DNA from: a virus | Reading direction: 5' to 3' (one strand) | Length of the DNA stretch: 57,432 bases | Virus record (IMG/VR): IMGVR_UViG_3300035703_000111 | Location: 1 to 57,432 of that record | Part shown: positions 13,659 through 23,105 of the stretch, one piece after another | How the letters are laid out: each line of letters begins with the position of its first letter | How positions within the stretch are numbered: position 1 is the first letter of the stretch | Position numbers and translations under genes: made by a program | The notes under the pieces: model-generated | Database searches by the model: none | The model's input: only the letters and a program-made list of their open reading frames with translations | What the model was told of the DNA's origin: nothing

Positions 13659-16056
13659 AGCACCATCCGGAATAGTAAAATGGTATAATTCTCCAGTTGG
13701 CGAGAGGACTTGGAATAATTTTAGAGCTCAATTGACTGGTAAGGATTATCCTGGTGCTTCTAGAAAAACTTCATATGTTAAATTGACTGATAAGGAAGCA
13801 GATGAAGTAATAGAAAATATAAAAAATGATCCAGAGGGAGTTCCTTTTTTCGATGAAGCAAATGCACCAGATAAAGCCGAAGAATATCAAAGATGGTTAG
13901 TCTCAAGATATCTTACCAAACCTAGAGAAAACACATTTGATAATACTCAAAAAGAATCATCAGCACCCGAACCAACATCTTCGGCATTAGTTCCCGTAAG
14001 GGTTAACAATGACAACTTAGTGGAAGAAAAGATTGATGAAAGAATTCTTGCAATCTTAGGAATAGGAGATGTTTTTGATTTAACTTATGAAGAGTATATT
14101 TCTTTACTTAAAGAGAAATCAATAGAGTATCGAATGTCCGGTGCTGATCTTCCTACTGAAAGTGTTGAATTAATAACCGAAGAATTTAAAAGAGTAAAGG
14201 GAAAATCTGGAAAATTTAAAGTTAAATCAGAAAAAATAAATATTGCAAAAGTTATTGATAAAAGAACTGGGTATTCTGGTAAAGATACTTTAGATCCTAA
14301 AAAACTTTTACCTCCAGGTAAAGAAGACGAAGAGGAAAAAAGTTTCCAAAAAGACATATTAAATTTTTTAAAGAATGATCTTCTCGATACCTTAAAATCT
14401 ATTAATTCTGTCGTAGTTGATATTCTCGATATTTTAAAAGAACAGAGAGAAATAGATAAGAAAAAGACGGAACAAGAAAGAAGAACTGCAGAAATTGAAA
14501 AGAAAAAATCAAGTGAGGCAAAATTAGAAAGACAAAATAATAAAGAAGGTACTGATGCTGTAAATAAAATCACAAAACCATTTACTAGTTTTTTCGATAC
14601 AATTAAAAACTTTTTGATGAATGTTTTATTAGGATCTGCTATAAACTTTTTATTATCAGTCATTAAAGATCCTAGTATTATTCTTACACCGTTGAAAAAT
14701 TTTGCCAATATGATTATTGGTTTTTTAAATGGTATTATTAGTTTCTTGTGGAATTTAGTTGTGTCGCCAATTAACTTTGTAATCGCCGGAATTAATAATG
14801 GTATTCAAGGCCTCATTAATCAAATTAATAATGCAATACGATTGATACCTGGAACAAGACCTATTGTTGGTCCGCAGATTCCAACTATTCCAGGACCTCC
14901 ACAGATACCAACATTTTCAGTTCAGCAACAAGAAGGTGGTGGAGAAACAATTAACGTTGGTGATATCTCATTAATGAGTGGTGGTGGAAAAACAATTAAC
15001 GTTGGTGATATCTCATTAATGAGTGGTGGTGGAAAAACAATTAACGTTGGTGATATCTCATTAATGAGTGGTGGTGGAGTTGATAAGAAAACAGGTGTTA
15101 AGGTATCTGGTTTTGGAAAAGATACTCAGCTAACTGCATTATCTCCAGGTGAGGTTGTATTCAGTAATCCTGCAGCGGATTTTTGGGGAAGAGATAATCT
15201 ACTTGCAATGAATGCCATGGGTGGTGGAACTAATAAACCTAAATTTGGTAGTCTTGGTATTCAAACAATGCAAGGTGGTGGTGTGGCTGGAGGAGGAGGT
15301 AGAATAATTTTTGGTGCAGGACACGCTGCAAGAACAAAAGGTAGTTCTGTAGGAACTGATAATTTACCCGTTCAAGGAACTACTGATCCTAGAACAGGAG
15401 TGAGTGAATCTAGAGCGATGATGCATTTGATAGAATCGATGCAAAGAATAGTGTCTTCAAATCCACAGATTTATTCTAATATTGGTTTTCAAAATATTAC
15501 AGAAACAAAGGGTCTTCGTGGAATGAGATCAACAACAAAGCAAATTGAAGGCAGTGGAAATCAGTTTGTAGAGTTGCATTTAGATCAATTTGGTGGTGGA
15601 GGTAGGTCTGGTGTTATTTCTAGAAATAGAACATCTGTTGATAATTCTCTTGGAGCACTATTTGGATTTTTTCCAAAGAATTTTAAACAAGGTGATCTTG
15701 CTATTCCTGATGAAGGAGGAACAATTGTTGAACTTTCTGCAGTTGATGATCCAAAACTTCGCCCATTTTTGAATGAAGTCAAGCAAAATAAATATGGACC
15801 AGCAACACAAGAACTCGCAACTAAATTATTAACTGCTGTTGTTGGTAAGAATATTCCAAAAGCACCAAATCTTCCTCCACCACCACCATCTCAACCGAGA
15901 GTTACTATGTTACCTGTTCCTGTAAATTCTGGAGGTGGTCAAGTTCCATCAAGTTCTTCTTCTGCAAATCAAGCAGAAGTTCCATCTTTTTCTGCAGAAG
16001 ATCCAAAGAATATGAGTACTTTGGTAGTCAAAGCAATTTACAACATGGTAGGATAG
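13648..16056 (+). CDS. Tape-measure-like baseplate hub/tail protein (802 aa)
   Basis: Probable tail length or hub protein in the position of the T4 gene 28/29 region. The N-terminal ~100 residues are soluble (APSGIVKWYNSPVGERTW). A coiled coil follows (KEQREIDKKKTEQERRTAEI, residues ~268-300), then a hydrophobic helical region (~314-400; FFDTIKNFLMNVLLGSAINF, IIGFLNGIISFLWNLVVSPI) and a Gly-rich segment with three 15-residue repeats (~430-474). The C-terminus has VSGFGKDTQLTALSPGEVVF, a motif common in tape-measure-like proteins, and a Pro-rich end. The hydrophobic module NFxMNVLxGSxxNxL recurs in the next gene. The T4 gp29 equivalence is inference. Confidence 0.7.
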   Translation: MAVEAPSGIVKWYNSPVGERTWNNFRAQLTGKDYPGASRKTSYVKLTDKEADEVIENIKNDPEGVPFFDEANAPDKAEEYQRWLVSRYLTKPRENTFDNTQKESSAPEPTSSALVPVRVNNDNLVEEKIDERILAILGIGDVFDLTYEEYISLLKEKSIEYRMSGADLPTESVELITEEFKRVKGKSGKFKVKSEKINIAKVIDKRTGYSGKDTLDPKKLLPPGKEDEEEKSFQKDILNFLKNDLLDTLKSINSVVVDILDILKEQREIDKKKTEQERRTAEIEKKKSSEAKLERQNNKEGTDAVNKITKPFTSFFDTIKNFLMNVLLGSAINFLLSVIKDPSIILTPLKNFANMIIGFLNGIISFLWNLVVSPINFVIAGINNGIQGLINQINNAIRLIPGTRPIVGPQIPTIPGPPQIPTFSVQQQEGGGETINVGDISLMSGGGKTINVGDISLMSGGGKTINVGDISLMSGGGVDKKTGVKVSGFGKDTQLTALSPGEVVFSNPAADFWGRDNLLAMNAMGGGTNKPKFGSLGIQTMQGGGVAGGGGRIIFGAGHAARTKGSSVGTDNLPVQGTTDPRTGVSESRAMMHLIESMQRIVSSNPQIYSNIGFQNITETKGLRGMRSTTKQIEGSGNQFVELHLDQFGGGGRSGVISRNRTSVDNSLGALFGFFPKNFKQGDLAIPDEGGTIVELSAVDDPKLRPFLNEVKQNKYGPATQELATKLLTAVVGKNIPKAPNLPPPPPSQPRVTMLPVPVNSGGGQVPSSSSSANQAEVPSFSAEDPKNMSTLVVKAIYNMVG
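14935..15069 (+). repeat. Three tandem 45-bp repeats in the tape-measure-like gene
   Basis: Units at 14935, 14980 and 15025 encode GGGKTINVGDISLMS, differing only at one base (Glu in unit 1, Lys in 2 and 3). The near identity at DNA level points to recent duplication; the reading frame is kept. Confidence 0.92.
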
Positions 16057-16060
16057 AATC

Positions 16061-18649
16061 ATGGTACTACCACTTATCGCAGGTATTGGAAGTAAACTCT
16101 TATCCTCAGGAAAAACTGAAGATAAAGATATTAATGTATCTAAAAAGAAAATTAAAACGGAAAAATTATTTGATAAGAAAGGAGATAGTAGTGCCCTTGT
16201 AAAAACTGAAAAATCTTCAATACAATTAAGGCCTTCTAGTTCCTTAGTAAAATACAACTTTAAAAATTCTAAAGATAAAAGTTTAGATCTGACTTCAGAA
16301 GATAATAAAAATGTAGTTGGCGATGAACTTCAAAGCGTCATTGATGAAGTTAAAAAACTTAGAACTAACTTAGTTAAAGTTAGAGGATTGCTTGCGGAAA
16401 AGAAAAATTTTGATCTGAGTAAACTTGTTCAAAACAGAAAACTTCTCCAGTTACAAAAGGCAAAGAAAAGAGAAACTGATTTAGAAAAAAGAAAATCAAA
16501 GTTAAATATTGGAAAAATAGAAATTCCAAAACCAAAAATCAGTTTTCTTGAAACCATTCAAAACTTTTTCATGAATGTTTTAATTGGAAGTTTGTTAAAT
16601 CTTCTGATTGCTAATAGGAATATTATTTTTAAAGCATTTGATGATATTTCTAAAGGACTTACGAATATATTTGATGTAATAAGATATTCTATTATTTCTT
16701 TGTCCACAACTATGCCTAAACTTGTGAAGTCAGTTGCAAGTTTTGGTAAAAAGATTTTTGCTGGCCCTGCAAAGTTAACGGCAAATCTTTTAAAGAAACT
16801 AGGTGGTAGTATTAAAAATTTATTAGTAAAAACTGGTAAAGCACTTGGAAATTTTGTTTCGGGAACATTCAAAAATTTAAGAAATCTTGCTGGTGGCACA
16901 GGAACTGCTACTACCAGAGCGTCTGCGGTACAGCAAAGAGGATTATCTAAAGGTGCTGGAACTAAATCTCAACTTAGACAACTTCCAAAGCCAGGAATTC
17001 CAAAACCAACTTCTGGAACAACATTAAATAATGCTCAAAAATTATTTACATCTGGTGGATTTAAGCACTTTAAAAAAGTCTCTACGGTCTTTAAGAAGGT
17101 TCCTTTCATTGGTGCTTTGATTGGCATTGGCATTGACTTGGCAATGGGCGAAAGATTAGACAATGCCATTGCAGGCGCTGCTGGAGCATCTCTTGGAGCA
17201 GCGATTGGTGGAGCGATTGGAACAGCAGTTCTTCCAATACCTTTTGTTGGTACATTTCTTGGTGGTACAATTGGAGCTGCTATTGGTGATTGGGCTGGAA
17301 AAGAAATCTATAAAAAATTAAGTGGTCAGATAACACAAATTAACCCTCCTCCAGAACCAACTACAACTCCAGGACAGACACCAACTCCGTCACCTGGTAC
17401 AACTCCACTTTCACCTGGTTTTATGGGAAGTGGAGCTCCTGGTCAACTCTATACATCTAATGCATCTGTCACTTGGTATAATCCTGGTTTAGGTGGAATA
17501 AATTCTGGTACAGGAAAACCAGATCCAAATGCAAGAACATCAACTGGAGAACCTTATCAAGCTTCTGCTTATACTGCAGCAGCATTTCCTCCATTTTTGA
17601 GTTCTCTTCCTCTTAGTATGACAACAAGAACTCCAAATAATCCCAGCGGAAGAACTCTTGCTAGAGGCCAACAATTTAATGTTCTGGTTACAAACAAGAA
17701 AACAGGAAAGTCTGCTATTCTTAGAGTTAATGATGTCGGTAGTGGAGTAGGTCCTGCATCTAAACAAACTAAGTGGCTTGATTTTAGTGTTGCTGCTAGA
17801 GATTATCTGGGAACTGGTTCTGGATTTGAGATAAGGATGGCCCCACCTGGATCAAAACCAGGTCCTTTAAATGCTAGTGGTGTCCAACAAATACAAAAAA
17901 TGGGAGCAGCTGCAAATGCCAACGCCACTTCAAGTTATACTGTAGCTGGAATTACTTACGATACTGCTACGGGAAGACCTATAGATTTTCCCGGTCAAAG
18001 AACTTCAGTACCATTATTAAAACAATCTCAGTTACCAGCACTACCTCCTACAGGAACCTACAGTGGCCAACATTATGGAGCTTCTAGAAAAGGTGGTAGA
18101 AAACATGCTGGAGTTGATTTTGATATTAGTGGAAACGAAAAATTTTACTCTAGGATTGGTGGAGTTGTAACTAAAGTTGGACATGATCCTGGTGGATATG
18201 GAAATTATGTTGATATCTATAATGCAGATATTGGTAAAACGGAGAGAATTGCTGAAGGTAAGAGAGTTCTTGTTAAGAAAGGAGATACTATTAATCCTGG
18301 TCAAGCAGTAGTTCAAGGTGAAACTGAGACAGGAGTTATACATTATGAAATAAGACAAGGTGGTGGATATGGATTTTCTGGCACTGAGGATCCAACAAAA
18401 TTTTTGGCTTCTTTGGATCGAGGTGGTGGAGTTCGTTCCACTCAAGCACAAGCACTCAGACAACAAGCATCGTATGAACAAAGAGGTGGAAATATAGTTA
18501 TTCCTACTCCAATTGTTAGTGCGCCTGCACCGCTGCCATCACCCATGGCAGGTGCGGGTGGATTACTGCCAATAGGAATGAATAAAAAAGATGCATTAAA
18601 TAGTTATTATCAAGCTCAATTGATTGGATTCCTGTATAAACAAGGTTAA
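16061..18649 (+). CDS. Hub/tape-measure-like protein with RlpA-like and M23-like domains
   Basis: 862 aa. The N-terminal ~170 residues are Lys-rich coiled coil, followed by FLETIQNFFMNVLIGSLLNL, shared with the preceding gene. Residues ~345-420 hold a Gly/Ala-rich hydrophobic segment. Residues ~465-605 form an RlpA-like double-psi barrel (ASVTWYNPG, STGEPYQASAYTAAA, LRVNDVGSG), with Glu ~494 and Asp558 in the positions of RlpA catalytic acids. Residues ~670-785 resemble an M23/LytM endopeptidase: HAGVD (His682, Asp686) and VIHYEI (His761) keep the zinc ligands, but both usual catalytic His are missing. Probably a peptidoglycan-remodelling tail component replacing the T4 gp5 lysozyme. Confidence 0.75.
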   Translation: MVLPLIAGIGSKLLSSGKTEDKDINVSKKKIKTEKLFDKKGDSSALVKTEKSSIQLRPSSSLVKYNFKNSKDKSLDLTSEDNKNVVGDELQSVIDEVKKLRTNLVKVRGLLAEKKNFDLSKLVQNRKLLQLQKAKKRETDLEKRKSKLNIGKIEIPKPKISFLETIQNFFMNVLIGSLLNLLIANRNIIFKAFDDISKGLTNIFDVIRYSIISLSTTMPKLVKSVASFGKKIFAGPAKLTANLLKKLGGSIKNLLVKTGKALGNFVSGTFKNLRNLAGGTGTATTRASAVQQRGLSKGAGTKSQLRQLPKPGIPKPTSGTTLNNAQKLFTSGGFKHFKKVSTVFKKVPFIGALIGIGIDLAMGERLDNAIAGAAGASLGAAIGGAIGTAVLPIPFVGTFLGGTIGAAIGDWAGKEIYKKLSGQITQINPPPEPTTTPGQTPTPSPGTTPLSPGFMGSGAPGQLYTSNASVTWYNPGLGGINSGTGKPDPNARTSTGEPYQASAYTAAAFPPFLSSLPLSMTTRTPNNPSGRTLARGQQFNVLVTNKKTGKSAILRVNDVGSGVGPASKQTKWLDFSVAARDYLGTGSGFEIRMAPPGSKPGPLNASGVQQIQKMGAAANANATSSYTVAGITYDTATGRPIDFPGQRTSVPLLKQSQLPALPPTGTYSGQHYGASRKGGRKHAGVDFDISGNEKFYSRIGGVVTKVGHDPGGYGNYVDIYNADIGKTERIAEGKRVLVKKGDTINPGQAVVQGETETGVIHYEIRQGGGYGFSGTEDPTKFLASLDRGGGVRSTQAQALRQQASYEQRGGNIVIPTPIVSAPAPLPSPMAGAGGLLPIGMNKKDALNSYYQAQLIGFLYKQG

Positions 18650-18654
18650 AATAG

Positions 18655-20025
18655 ATGGCAGTAAATAACCCCGAAGTAAATCCTAGTAATATAAGTAGAT
18701 TTCAAATTTATGCTGCAGGAAATGGAACGGATTCTGTTGATGTTTCAATGGGAGCAGTAGAAATAAGTTACTATGAAAGTATATTATCAAATTCAGTTTC
18801 TCTTACTGCAACCATTGTTGAAACTGGACTTACTGATAAAAAAATTAATCCCGAACAATCAACACCATCGGGAATTATTGATACTCTTCCAATTCGAGGA
18901 GGAGAACAAGCAATAATAGAATTTGAAGATAATCAATCAACTCCCAACAAACTTTCATTTAAGGGTTCAAAATCTTTATATGTCAATAGAGTTAGAGGTA
19001 TAAATCCTGGAACACATAAAGATACTTATTCTATCGATTTTTGTACAAGAGAATTTATTTCTAATGAACAAACCAGAGTTATACGAAGATATGATGGAAA
19101 AATATCAGATAGCGTAGAAAATATTTTAAAAGATTCTCGCGGACTAAAAACCGAAAAAGAAATTGATACTGATTCTACCGCAATCAAATATAATTTTATA
19201 GGAAATGATAAGAAACCATTTTATGTTTGTACATGGTTAGCATCAAAGTCCATTCCAGAGTTGAGTGTTGATGGTAAAAATAGTGTTGGTGGAGCTGCTG
19301 GATATTTCTTTTTTGAGAATTATGATGGATTTAAATTCAAATCGATAGATAAACTTCTAGATAACAAAACGCAACCAAAAATAAAAAGATATATTTTTAA
19401 TGAAGATCAAAATCGTCCAGACGCTTATGATGGAAAAATAGTTTCTGTTAATATTGAAAGAGATATTGATCTGCAACAAAATTTAACTTTAGGAACTTAT
19501 TCCAACTCTAGTATCTTTTTTGATTTTTATGCGATGGATTATATTAGAAGAAATTACAATGTTGATGATGATCAAAAAGATAAAATTAAGAATGCAGGAT
19601 CTAAGGATATTGATTGGGTTGCGGATGAATTTAGAACCCCAACATCGAGACTCATGAGCCATGTATTAGATGTTGGAACATTACCTTCAGGAAAAGATAT
19701 TACTGCTCAGTTAGAAAATTGGAAAAGTACTCCGTTTGATCCAACTTATGATGCTGCTAATACAATGGTGCAGTCAATCATGAGATATAATCAACTTTTT
19801 ACGATTAAAACTAACATAATTATTCCTGGAGATTTTAGTCTCAGAGCAGGAGATCTTATCTACTGTGATTTTCCAGGATTGACTGTTGATAAAAATAAAG
19901 AAGTTAATCGAGAGACTGGAGGTATATATATGATAGCGAGTATATGTCACAGAATTACTCCTAGAAATACATTTTCTAGTTTGACTTTAGTAAGAGACAC
20001 TTTTGGCAGAAAGCCTTTTAAGTAA
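18655..20025 (+). CDS. Baseplate hub protein, gp27-like
   Basis: 456 aa, immediately upstream of the gp5 OB-domain gene, where a gp27-type hub is expected. It shows alternating beta-rich stretches typical of the tube-like hub fold (VSMGAVEISYYESILSNSVS, LTATIVETGL, VNRVRGINPG, YSIDFCTREFISNEQTR, ITPRNTFSSLTLVRDTFGRK). The GDLIYCDFPG segment near the C-terminus resembles the YxGDxVxVxFPG ends of hub proteins in other contractile tails. T4 gp27 is 391 aa. The gp27 assignment rests on position and fold-like pattern, not recognised sequence identity. Confidence 0.6.
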   Translation: MAVNNPEVNPSNISRFQIYAAGNGTDSVDVSMGAVEISYYESILSNSVSLTATIVETGLTDKKINPEQSTPSGIIDTLPIRGGEQAIIEFEDNQSTPNKLSFKGSKSLYVNRVRGINPGTHKDTYSIDFCTREFISNEQTRVIRRYDGKISDSVENILKDSRGLKTEKEIDTDSTAIKYNFIGNDKKPFYVCTWLASKSIPELSVDGKNSVGGAAGYFFFENYDGFKFKSIDKLLDNKTQPKIKRYIFNEDQNRPDAYDGKIVSVNIERDIDLQQNLTLGTYSNSSIFFDFYAMDYIRRNYNVDDDQKDKIKNAGSKDIDWVADEFRTPTSRLMSHVLDVGTLPSGKDITAQLENWKSTPFDPTYDAANTMVQSIMRYNQLFTIKTNIIIPGDFSLRAGDLIYCDFPGLTVDKNKEVNRETGGIYMIASICHRITPRNTFSSLTLVRDTFGRKPFK

Positions 20026-20026
20026 C

Positions 20027-20242
20027 ATGGACAGAACAATTCAACAACATATTGATAATGATCGTGATGAAATTAATAATCCAAACACAAGTGGCCAACG
20101 CCGCCGTCATTTAGAAGATGAACTTGATTGCCTTGAAAAGTATCAGGCAAATCATCCAACTGATGATCATGATCCAAGTCCACTAGAACTTTTTTGTGAT
20201 GCAAATCCAGATGCATTAGAATGTAGGATTTATGAAGACTGA
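20027..20242 (+). CDS. Small acidic protein between hub genes
   Basis: A 71-aa, highly charged protein (TIQQHIDNDRDEINNPNTSG, then RRRHLEDELDCLEKY) with three Cys and an acidic end. The ATG at 20027 follows the upstream TAA by one base; a TTG extension to 20003 is unlikely. Its TGA overlaps the gp5 ATG (TGATG), so it is coupled to gp5 and may be a hub assembly partner. No family recognised. Confidence 0.6.
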   Translation: MDRTIQQHIDNDRDEINNPNTSGQRRRHLEDELDCLEKYQANHPTDDHDPSPLELFCDANPDALECRIYED

Positions 20243-22521
20243 TGATTGAACAAGGACTTTTTAAACGACACTTTGTTGGTCGTGATGGTTTTATATGGTG
20301 GATCGGTCAAGTAGTTTCTGAGGAAAAGTGGGCTGGAAACATTCCCGCAAAACCAACAAGAAATACATCAGATCATGCAGGTTTTGGCGAAAGATATAAA
20401 GTTCGCATTATGGGATATCATACTGCGAATAAAAAAGAATTAAGTGACGATGAGTTGCCTTGGGCATCTGTAATGTATCCAGTTACCGCAGGTGGTGGTG
20501 GTGCTGGAACATGGTCTAATGCTGCGATTCGTCAAGGTAATTTTGTTTTCGGTTTTTTCATTGATGGTGAAGATGCACAACAACCTGTAATTATGGGTGT
20601 GTTAGGAACTAATCAATACACGGCCCTTGCATCAAAAGATAATCCTGACATAGCATTCTTTCCTTTCAGTGGTTACACCAATACTAATACTGTTGCAAGA
20701 TATTCACTAACACTAGATAACACTACATCTCCACCAGCAACTCAAACTGGATCTACACAGAAACCTAGTAATAAAGGAAAACAAGAAGGTGTTGCTGGGC
20801 AAGAGTTATCTTCTGGATCTGATAAAGAACAATATGAAAATGGAAAAGTAAAAAATCCTATTCCTAAACCATCAACTTGTGAACCAGTTCCTTTAGGAGC
20901 AATACAGAGACGAATTAAAAATCTTATTGCTGATATTGAAAGAATTAAAAAGACTGCTGGTGATTGGGAAACAAAAGTATCTACAAAGATTGCTAACATT
21001 GAAGAACAAATTAATAAACAGATTACGAAAGCATCTGAGTATATCTCTGGTGGTATAAAGTGGTTGATTGAGGAGGTTCAGAAATACACCACTAATAAAA
21101 TAAACAACACAATGAAAGATACTTATTATCTTTTGTTTCCAAATCAAAGACCAAAACTTAAAAAAGCAGTAGAGACTGCAAATGATTTGATTGCGTGTTT
21201 ATTCAGAAAAATTATTAGCAACCTCTTGAAAATGGTTGGTAAATTTTTACTTGCTGCTGTTGATCGATTTATCAATACTCCTTTATGTGCTGTTGAAAAT
21301 TTTGTTGGCGCATTGGTTGGCAAACTTGCTGGTCTAATTACCTCTGCTGTTGATGCTATTCTTGGTCCAGTAAAGGCAATCGTAGGTGCAGCATTTGATC
21401 TTGCTGGAGGAATTTTAAATTTTATCACTGATCTTCTTTCTTTCTTATCTTGTGAAGAAAAACCATCTTGTGCAGAAATTAAAGAATGGAGTATTTGGGA
21501 AGGATCTGAATCTGTTGCGACTTTAGATCTTAATTCAATCGTAAATAAAGTTCAAAATGTTGCCAGCACTATTACTCAGGCAATTGATCCAAATAATTTT
21601 AATTTTGATTTAGATTTTACTGATGTATTTGATTCTCTGAATTCTTGTAATGTTGGTCCAATTTTCTGTGGTCCACCAATTGTTGAGTTTTATGGTGGTG
21701 GTGGATCTGGTGCAACTGGAAATGCAATTATTGGAGCTGCTGGTGATATTCTTGGAGTTGACATCATAAGTCCAGGATCTGGATATTCATCTCCGCCTTT
21801 TGTTAATTTTAAAGATAATTGTGGAAATGGAAGAGGTGCATCTGGTAGAGCGATTCTTGGACAAGTTCCGGTAACTGGTGGTGAAACAGGAGTAACTCAA
21901 ACGACAGGAGTAGTAAATGTTGTTATTGATCAATCTGGCACTGGATACTTACCATCTCCAGATGGAAGTCAAGGTGGAGATGGTAGAACATGGGCTCAGG
22001 TAGGAGATACCATTGTTAAGAGAGCAAATGGTACATATGATTCTCCTTACAAGTCTGGACAGGTTATTAATTTGAACCCTGGCGATACTGTTCAGTCTCC
22101 TTCTGAACCAACGTATACCGTTAATGAACCGACAACTATAACCGCTCCAGAATATAATGTTCAAAAGGTTGGTGGAAATAGTCCAACTTTAAATGATGGT
22201 GAGTATCCAGTTATTCTTGAAGTTGGAGATGTGTTTATTTCTGATTCAGGATTCTCATATGAAAATGGAGATAATATTGTAGTGTCTCCATCTAATGGAT
22301 TAGTCTTAGAACCAAAATTCGACAGTCTTGGATCTTTAACTAAGATAAATGTTATAAATCCTGGTCAAGGATTTAAAGAATTTCCAAATATTTACATTGA
22401 GAGTGATACAGGTTATAATGCTAAGATTATTCCAATCTTTAATGTGAGAAGAGTTGATGAAGAATCTCAAGTTCCAGTTAATGGAATTATCAATGTTGTA
22501 GATTGTGTAGGTAAGTTCTAA
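20242..22521 (+). CDS. gp5: Baseplate hub protein gp5 (OB domain, no lysozyme)
   Basis: 759 aa. The N-terminal ~135 residues are the gp5/VgrG-type OB domain (FVGRDGFIWWIGQVV, ERYKVRIMGYH, ELPWASVMYPVTAGGG, RQGNFVFGFFIDGEDAQQPVIMGVLG). Instead of the T4 lysozyme domain there is a long helical middle (~210-420, with RRIKNLIADIERIKK) and Gly-rich beta modules containing GSGYSSPP, GTGYLPSP and GQGFKEFP. In T4, gp5 puncturing activity and lysozyme are in one chain; here enzyme-like domains are in the gene at 16061 and the spike part appears to be the next ORF. Confidence 0.82.
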   Translation: MIEQGLFKRHFVGRDGFIWWIGQVVSEEKWAGNIPAKPTRNTSDHAGFGERYKVRIMGYHTANKKELSDDELPWASVMYPVTAGGGGAGTWSNAAIRQGNFVFGFFIDGEDAQQPVIMGVLGTNQYTALASKDNPDIAFFPFSGYTNTNTVARYSLTLDNTTSPPATQTGSTQKPSNKGKQEGVAGQELSSGSDKEQYENGKVKNPIPKPSTCEPVPLGAIQRRIKNLIADIERIKKTAGDWETKVSTKIANIEEQINKQITKASEYISGGIKWLIEEVQKYTTNKINNTMKDTYYLLFPNQRPKLKKAVETANDLIACLFRKIISNLLKMVGKFLLAAVDRFINTPLCAVENFVGALVGKLAGLITSAVDAILGPVKAIVGAAFDLAGGILNFITDLLSFLSCEEKPSCAEIKEWSIWEGSESVATLDLNSIVNKVQNVASTITQAIDPNNFNFDLDFTDVFDSLNSCNVGPIFCGPPIVEFYGGGGSGATGNAIIGAAGDILGVDIISPGSGYSSPPFVNFKDNCGNGRGASGRAILGQVPVTGGETGVTQTTGVVNVVIDQSGTGYLPSPDGSQGGDGRTWAQVGDTIVKRANGTYDSPYKSGQVINLNPGDTVQSPSEPTYTVNEPTTITAPEYNVQKVGGNSPTLNDGEYPVILEVGDVFISDSGFSYENGDNIVVSPSNGLVLEPKFDSLGSLTKINVINPGQGFKEFPNIYIESDTGYNAKIIPIFNVRRVDEESQVPVNGIINVVDCVGKF

Positions 22522-23105
22522 TGTCAGAAAGAACAAATTATCATTTCAATCGTATTGGTAATGATCATGGCGAAATAAGATTTGGTCATATTCATCAAGA
22601 CAATAATCTTGCTGGAGTTCTTATACGGACCGGTGAAGATGGTGGAAGACATTATATTCAAATGGATTCTACAGGTGATATTGATCAGGGAAGAAAAGGA
22701 AGCACAATTAATGTTTGTCCTGGATCTTTCTCTGTAATGGCAGGAAAAGATGTTGCAAAAGAAACACCAGCAATCTTTCAGTATGCGGAAAATGGTGATA
22801 TAATCATTGGTGCTCCAAGCGGCCGAATTAGAATTTTTGCTCAAAATATTGAATTGATTGCTTCCGGTTCTGATGGTCAAAATGGAGTTATAACTATTGA
22901 CGGTAACGAAAAGGTTATTGTAAAAGCACCACAAATTGATATTAATTCAAAGGTATCTACAAAAATTTTCTCTGAAAAAACTGTAGATGTGATTGGTAAA
23001 GCAATCTTAAATATATACGGAGGACTTATTGATTGTGCAGATGGTGCAACAAAGAGAAAAGGATCAAAAGGTGGTTCAACAAATGAGGAGCAAAATAAAA
23101 GATGA
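22521..23105 (+). CDS. Probable membrane-puncturing spike protein
   Basis: 194 aa, overlapping gp5 by one base (TAATG). After an N-terminal region (GEIRFGHIHQDNNLAGVLIR) it becomes a run of short regular beta strands (NGDIIIGAPSGRIRIFAQ, NEKVIVKAPQIDINSK, VDVIGKAILNIYGG), the periodicity expected of an intertwined beta-helix such as the C-terminal spike of T4 gp5. The Lys/Asn-rich tail (GATKRKGSKGG) is probably disordered. That gp5 and spike are separate chains here is inference from order and pattern. Confidence 0.62.
   Translation: MSERTNYHFNRIGNDHGEIRFGHIHQDNNLAGVLIRTGEDGGRHYIQMDSTGDIDQGRKGSTINVCPGSFSVMAGKDVAKETPAIFQYAENGDIIIGAPSGRIRIFAQNIELIASGSDGQNGVITIDGNEKVIVKAPQIDINSKVSTKIFSEKTVDVIGKAILNIYGGLIDCADGATKRKGSKGGSTNEEQNKR

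Noticed and set aside
14085-14708. 207-aa minus-strand open frame
   Set aside because: Antisense shadow of the tape-measure-like gene; no ribosome site or recognisable motif, and the composition (Phe/Ser/Leu-rich) is that of a reversed Lys/Glu-rich coding strand.
14935-15069. Repeats considered as a CRISPR array
   Set aside because: Direct tandem units without spacers, in frame within a protein gene; no CRISPR array is seen anywhere in the window.
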